DNA of 32,268 nucleotides from Bacteroidales bacterium (lineage in GTDB: Bacteria > Bacteroidota > Bacteroidia > Bacteroidales > UBA932), in the NCBI GenBank assembly GCA_017477465.1, contig JAFUVU010000040.1, forward strand, positions 1 to 32,268, in the 5' to 3' direction. The position numbers were made by a program, and so were the translations under genes. The notes under the pieces were generated by a model. It was not told the origin of the DNA. It worked only from the letters and a program-made list of their open reading frames with translations, and made no database searches. Numbering within the stretch: the first letter of the stretch is position 1; every line of letters begins with the position of its first letter. Below, in pieces: positions 32,232 through 32,268 of the stretch.

Positions 32232-32250
32232 CGGAATAAACTAACAGATT

Positions 32251-32268
32251 ATGAGTCGTTCACTTAAA
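32251..32268 (+). CDS. rpsS: 30S ribosomal protein S19, 5' fragment cut by window end
   Basis: Only the first six codons (MSRSLK) are inside the window. MSRS(L/V)KKG is the usual S19 start in Bacteroidota, and rpsS follows rplB in the S10 operon, so the identity rests on position plus these residues. Confidence 0.8.

Overview
The window reads as a chromosomal segment of an uncultured-looking Bacteroidota, most likely order Bacteroidales. The grounds are a SusC/SusD pair, a hybrid two-component regulator of the HTCS type, Bacteroidota -7 promoter boxes (TAnnTTTG) before at least seven genes, lipoprotein signals with Cys lipoboxes, and few Shine-Dalgarno sites outside the ribosomal genes. Coding density is high and no tRNA or rRNA gene was seen.

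Layout. (1) 274-7821, plus strand, housekeeping: aspartate-semialdehyde dehydrogenase, an M20 deacylase, DapB, the diadenylate cyclase CdaA, MutS2, a YraN-family protein and a degenerate mannose-1-phosphate guanylyltransferase-like protein. (2) 7841-8024: an array of four 28-bp hairpin repeats with a strict 52-bp period, between convergent genes; a two-copy array with the same core and period lies at 1269-1348. (3) 8036-10099, minus: a shortened bifunctional aspartokinase/homoserine dehydrogenase. With asd and dapB this puts three aspartate-family steps within 10 kb. (4) 10191-29642: a polysaccharide utilisation locus in two divergent operons. The minus operon is GH18 - ROK kinase - GH9 - exported nitroreductase - ThuA-like lipoprotein. 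The plus operon is NagB-like deaminase - FucP/NagP-type MFS permease - ThuA-like lipoprotein - SusC - SusD - terminator - GH9. A regulator of HTCS architecture faces it from the far end. (5) 29752-32268, plus: ribosomal operon rplC-rplD-rplW-rplB-rpsS(partial), with its own promoter and no rpsJ in front.

How the PUL may work (inference): SusC/SusD import amino-sugar oligomers; the GH18 lipoprotein and two GH9 enzymes cut them; the MFS permease takes up the monomer; the ROK kinase phosphorylates it; the NagB-like enzyme converts GlcN-6-P to Fru-6-P. No NagA deacetylase is present here, so chitosan or partly deacetylated chitin is a reasonable substrate hypothesis.

Most unusual signals: the 52-bp-period hairpin arrays; a palindromic 143-bp element lying in frame inside the M20 gene; and the HTCS gene, which carries both a one-base frame problem at an A7 tract in the signal peptide and an out-of-frame internal deletion that removed the HK/receiver junction. 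Also notable are near-leaderless starts directly behind -7 boxes and the guanylyltransferase-like protein that has lost its nucleotide-binding signature.
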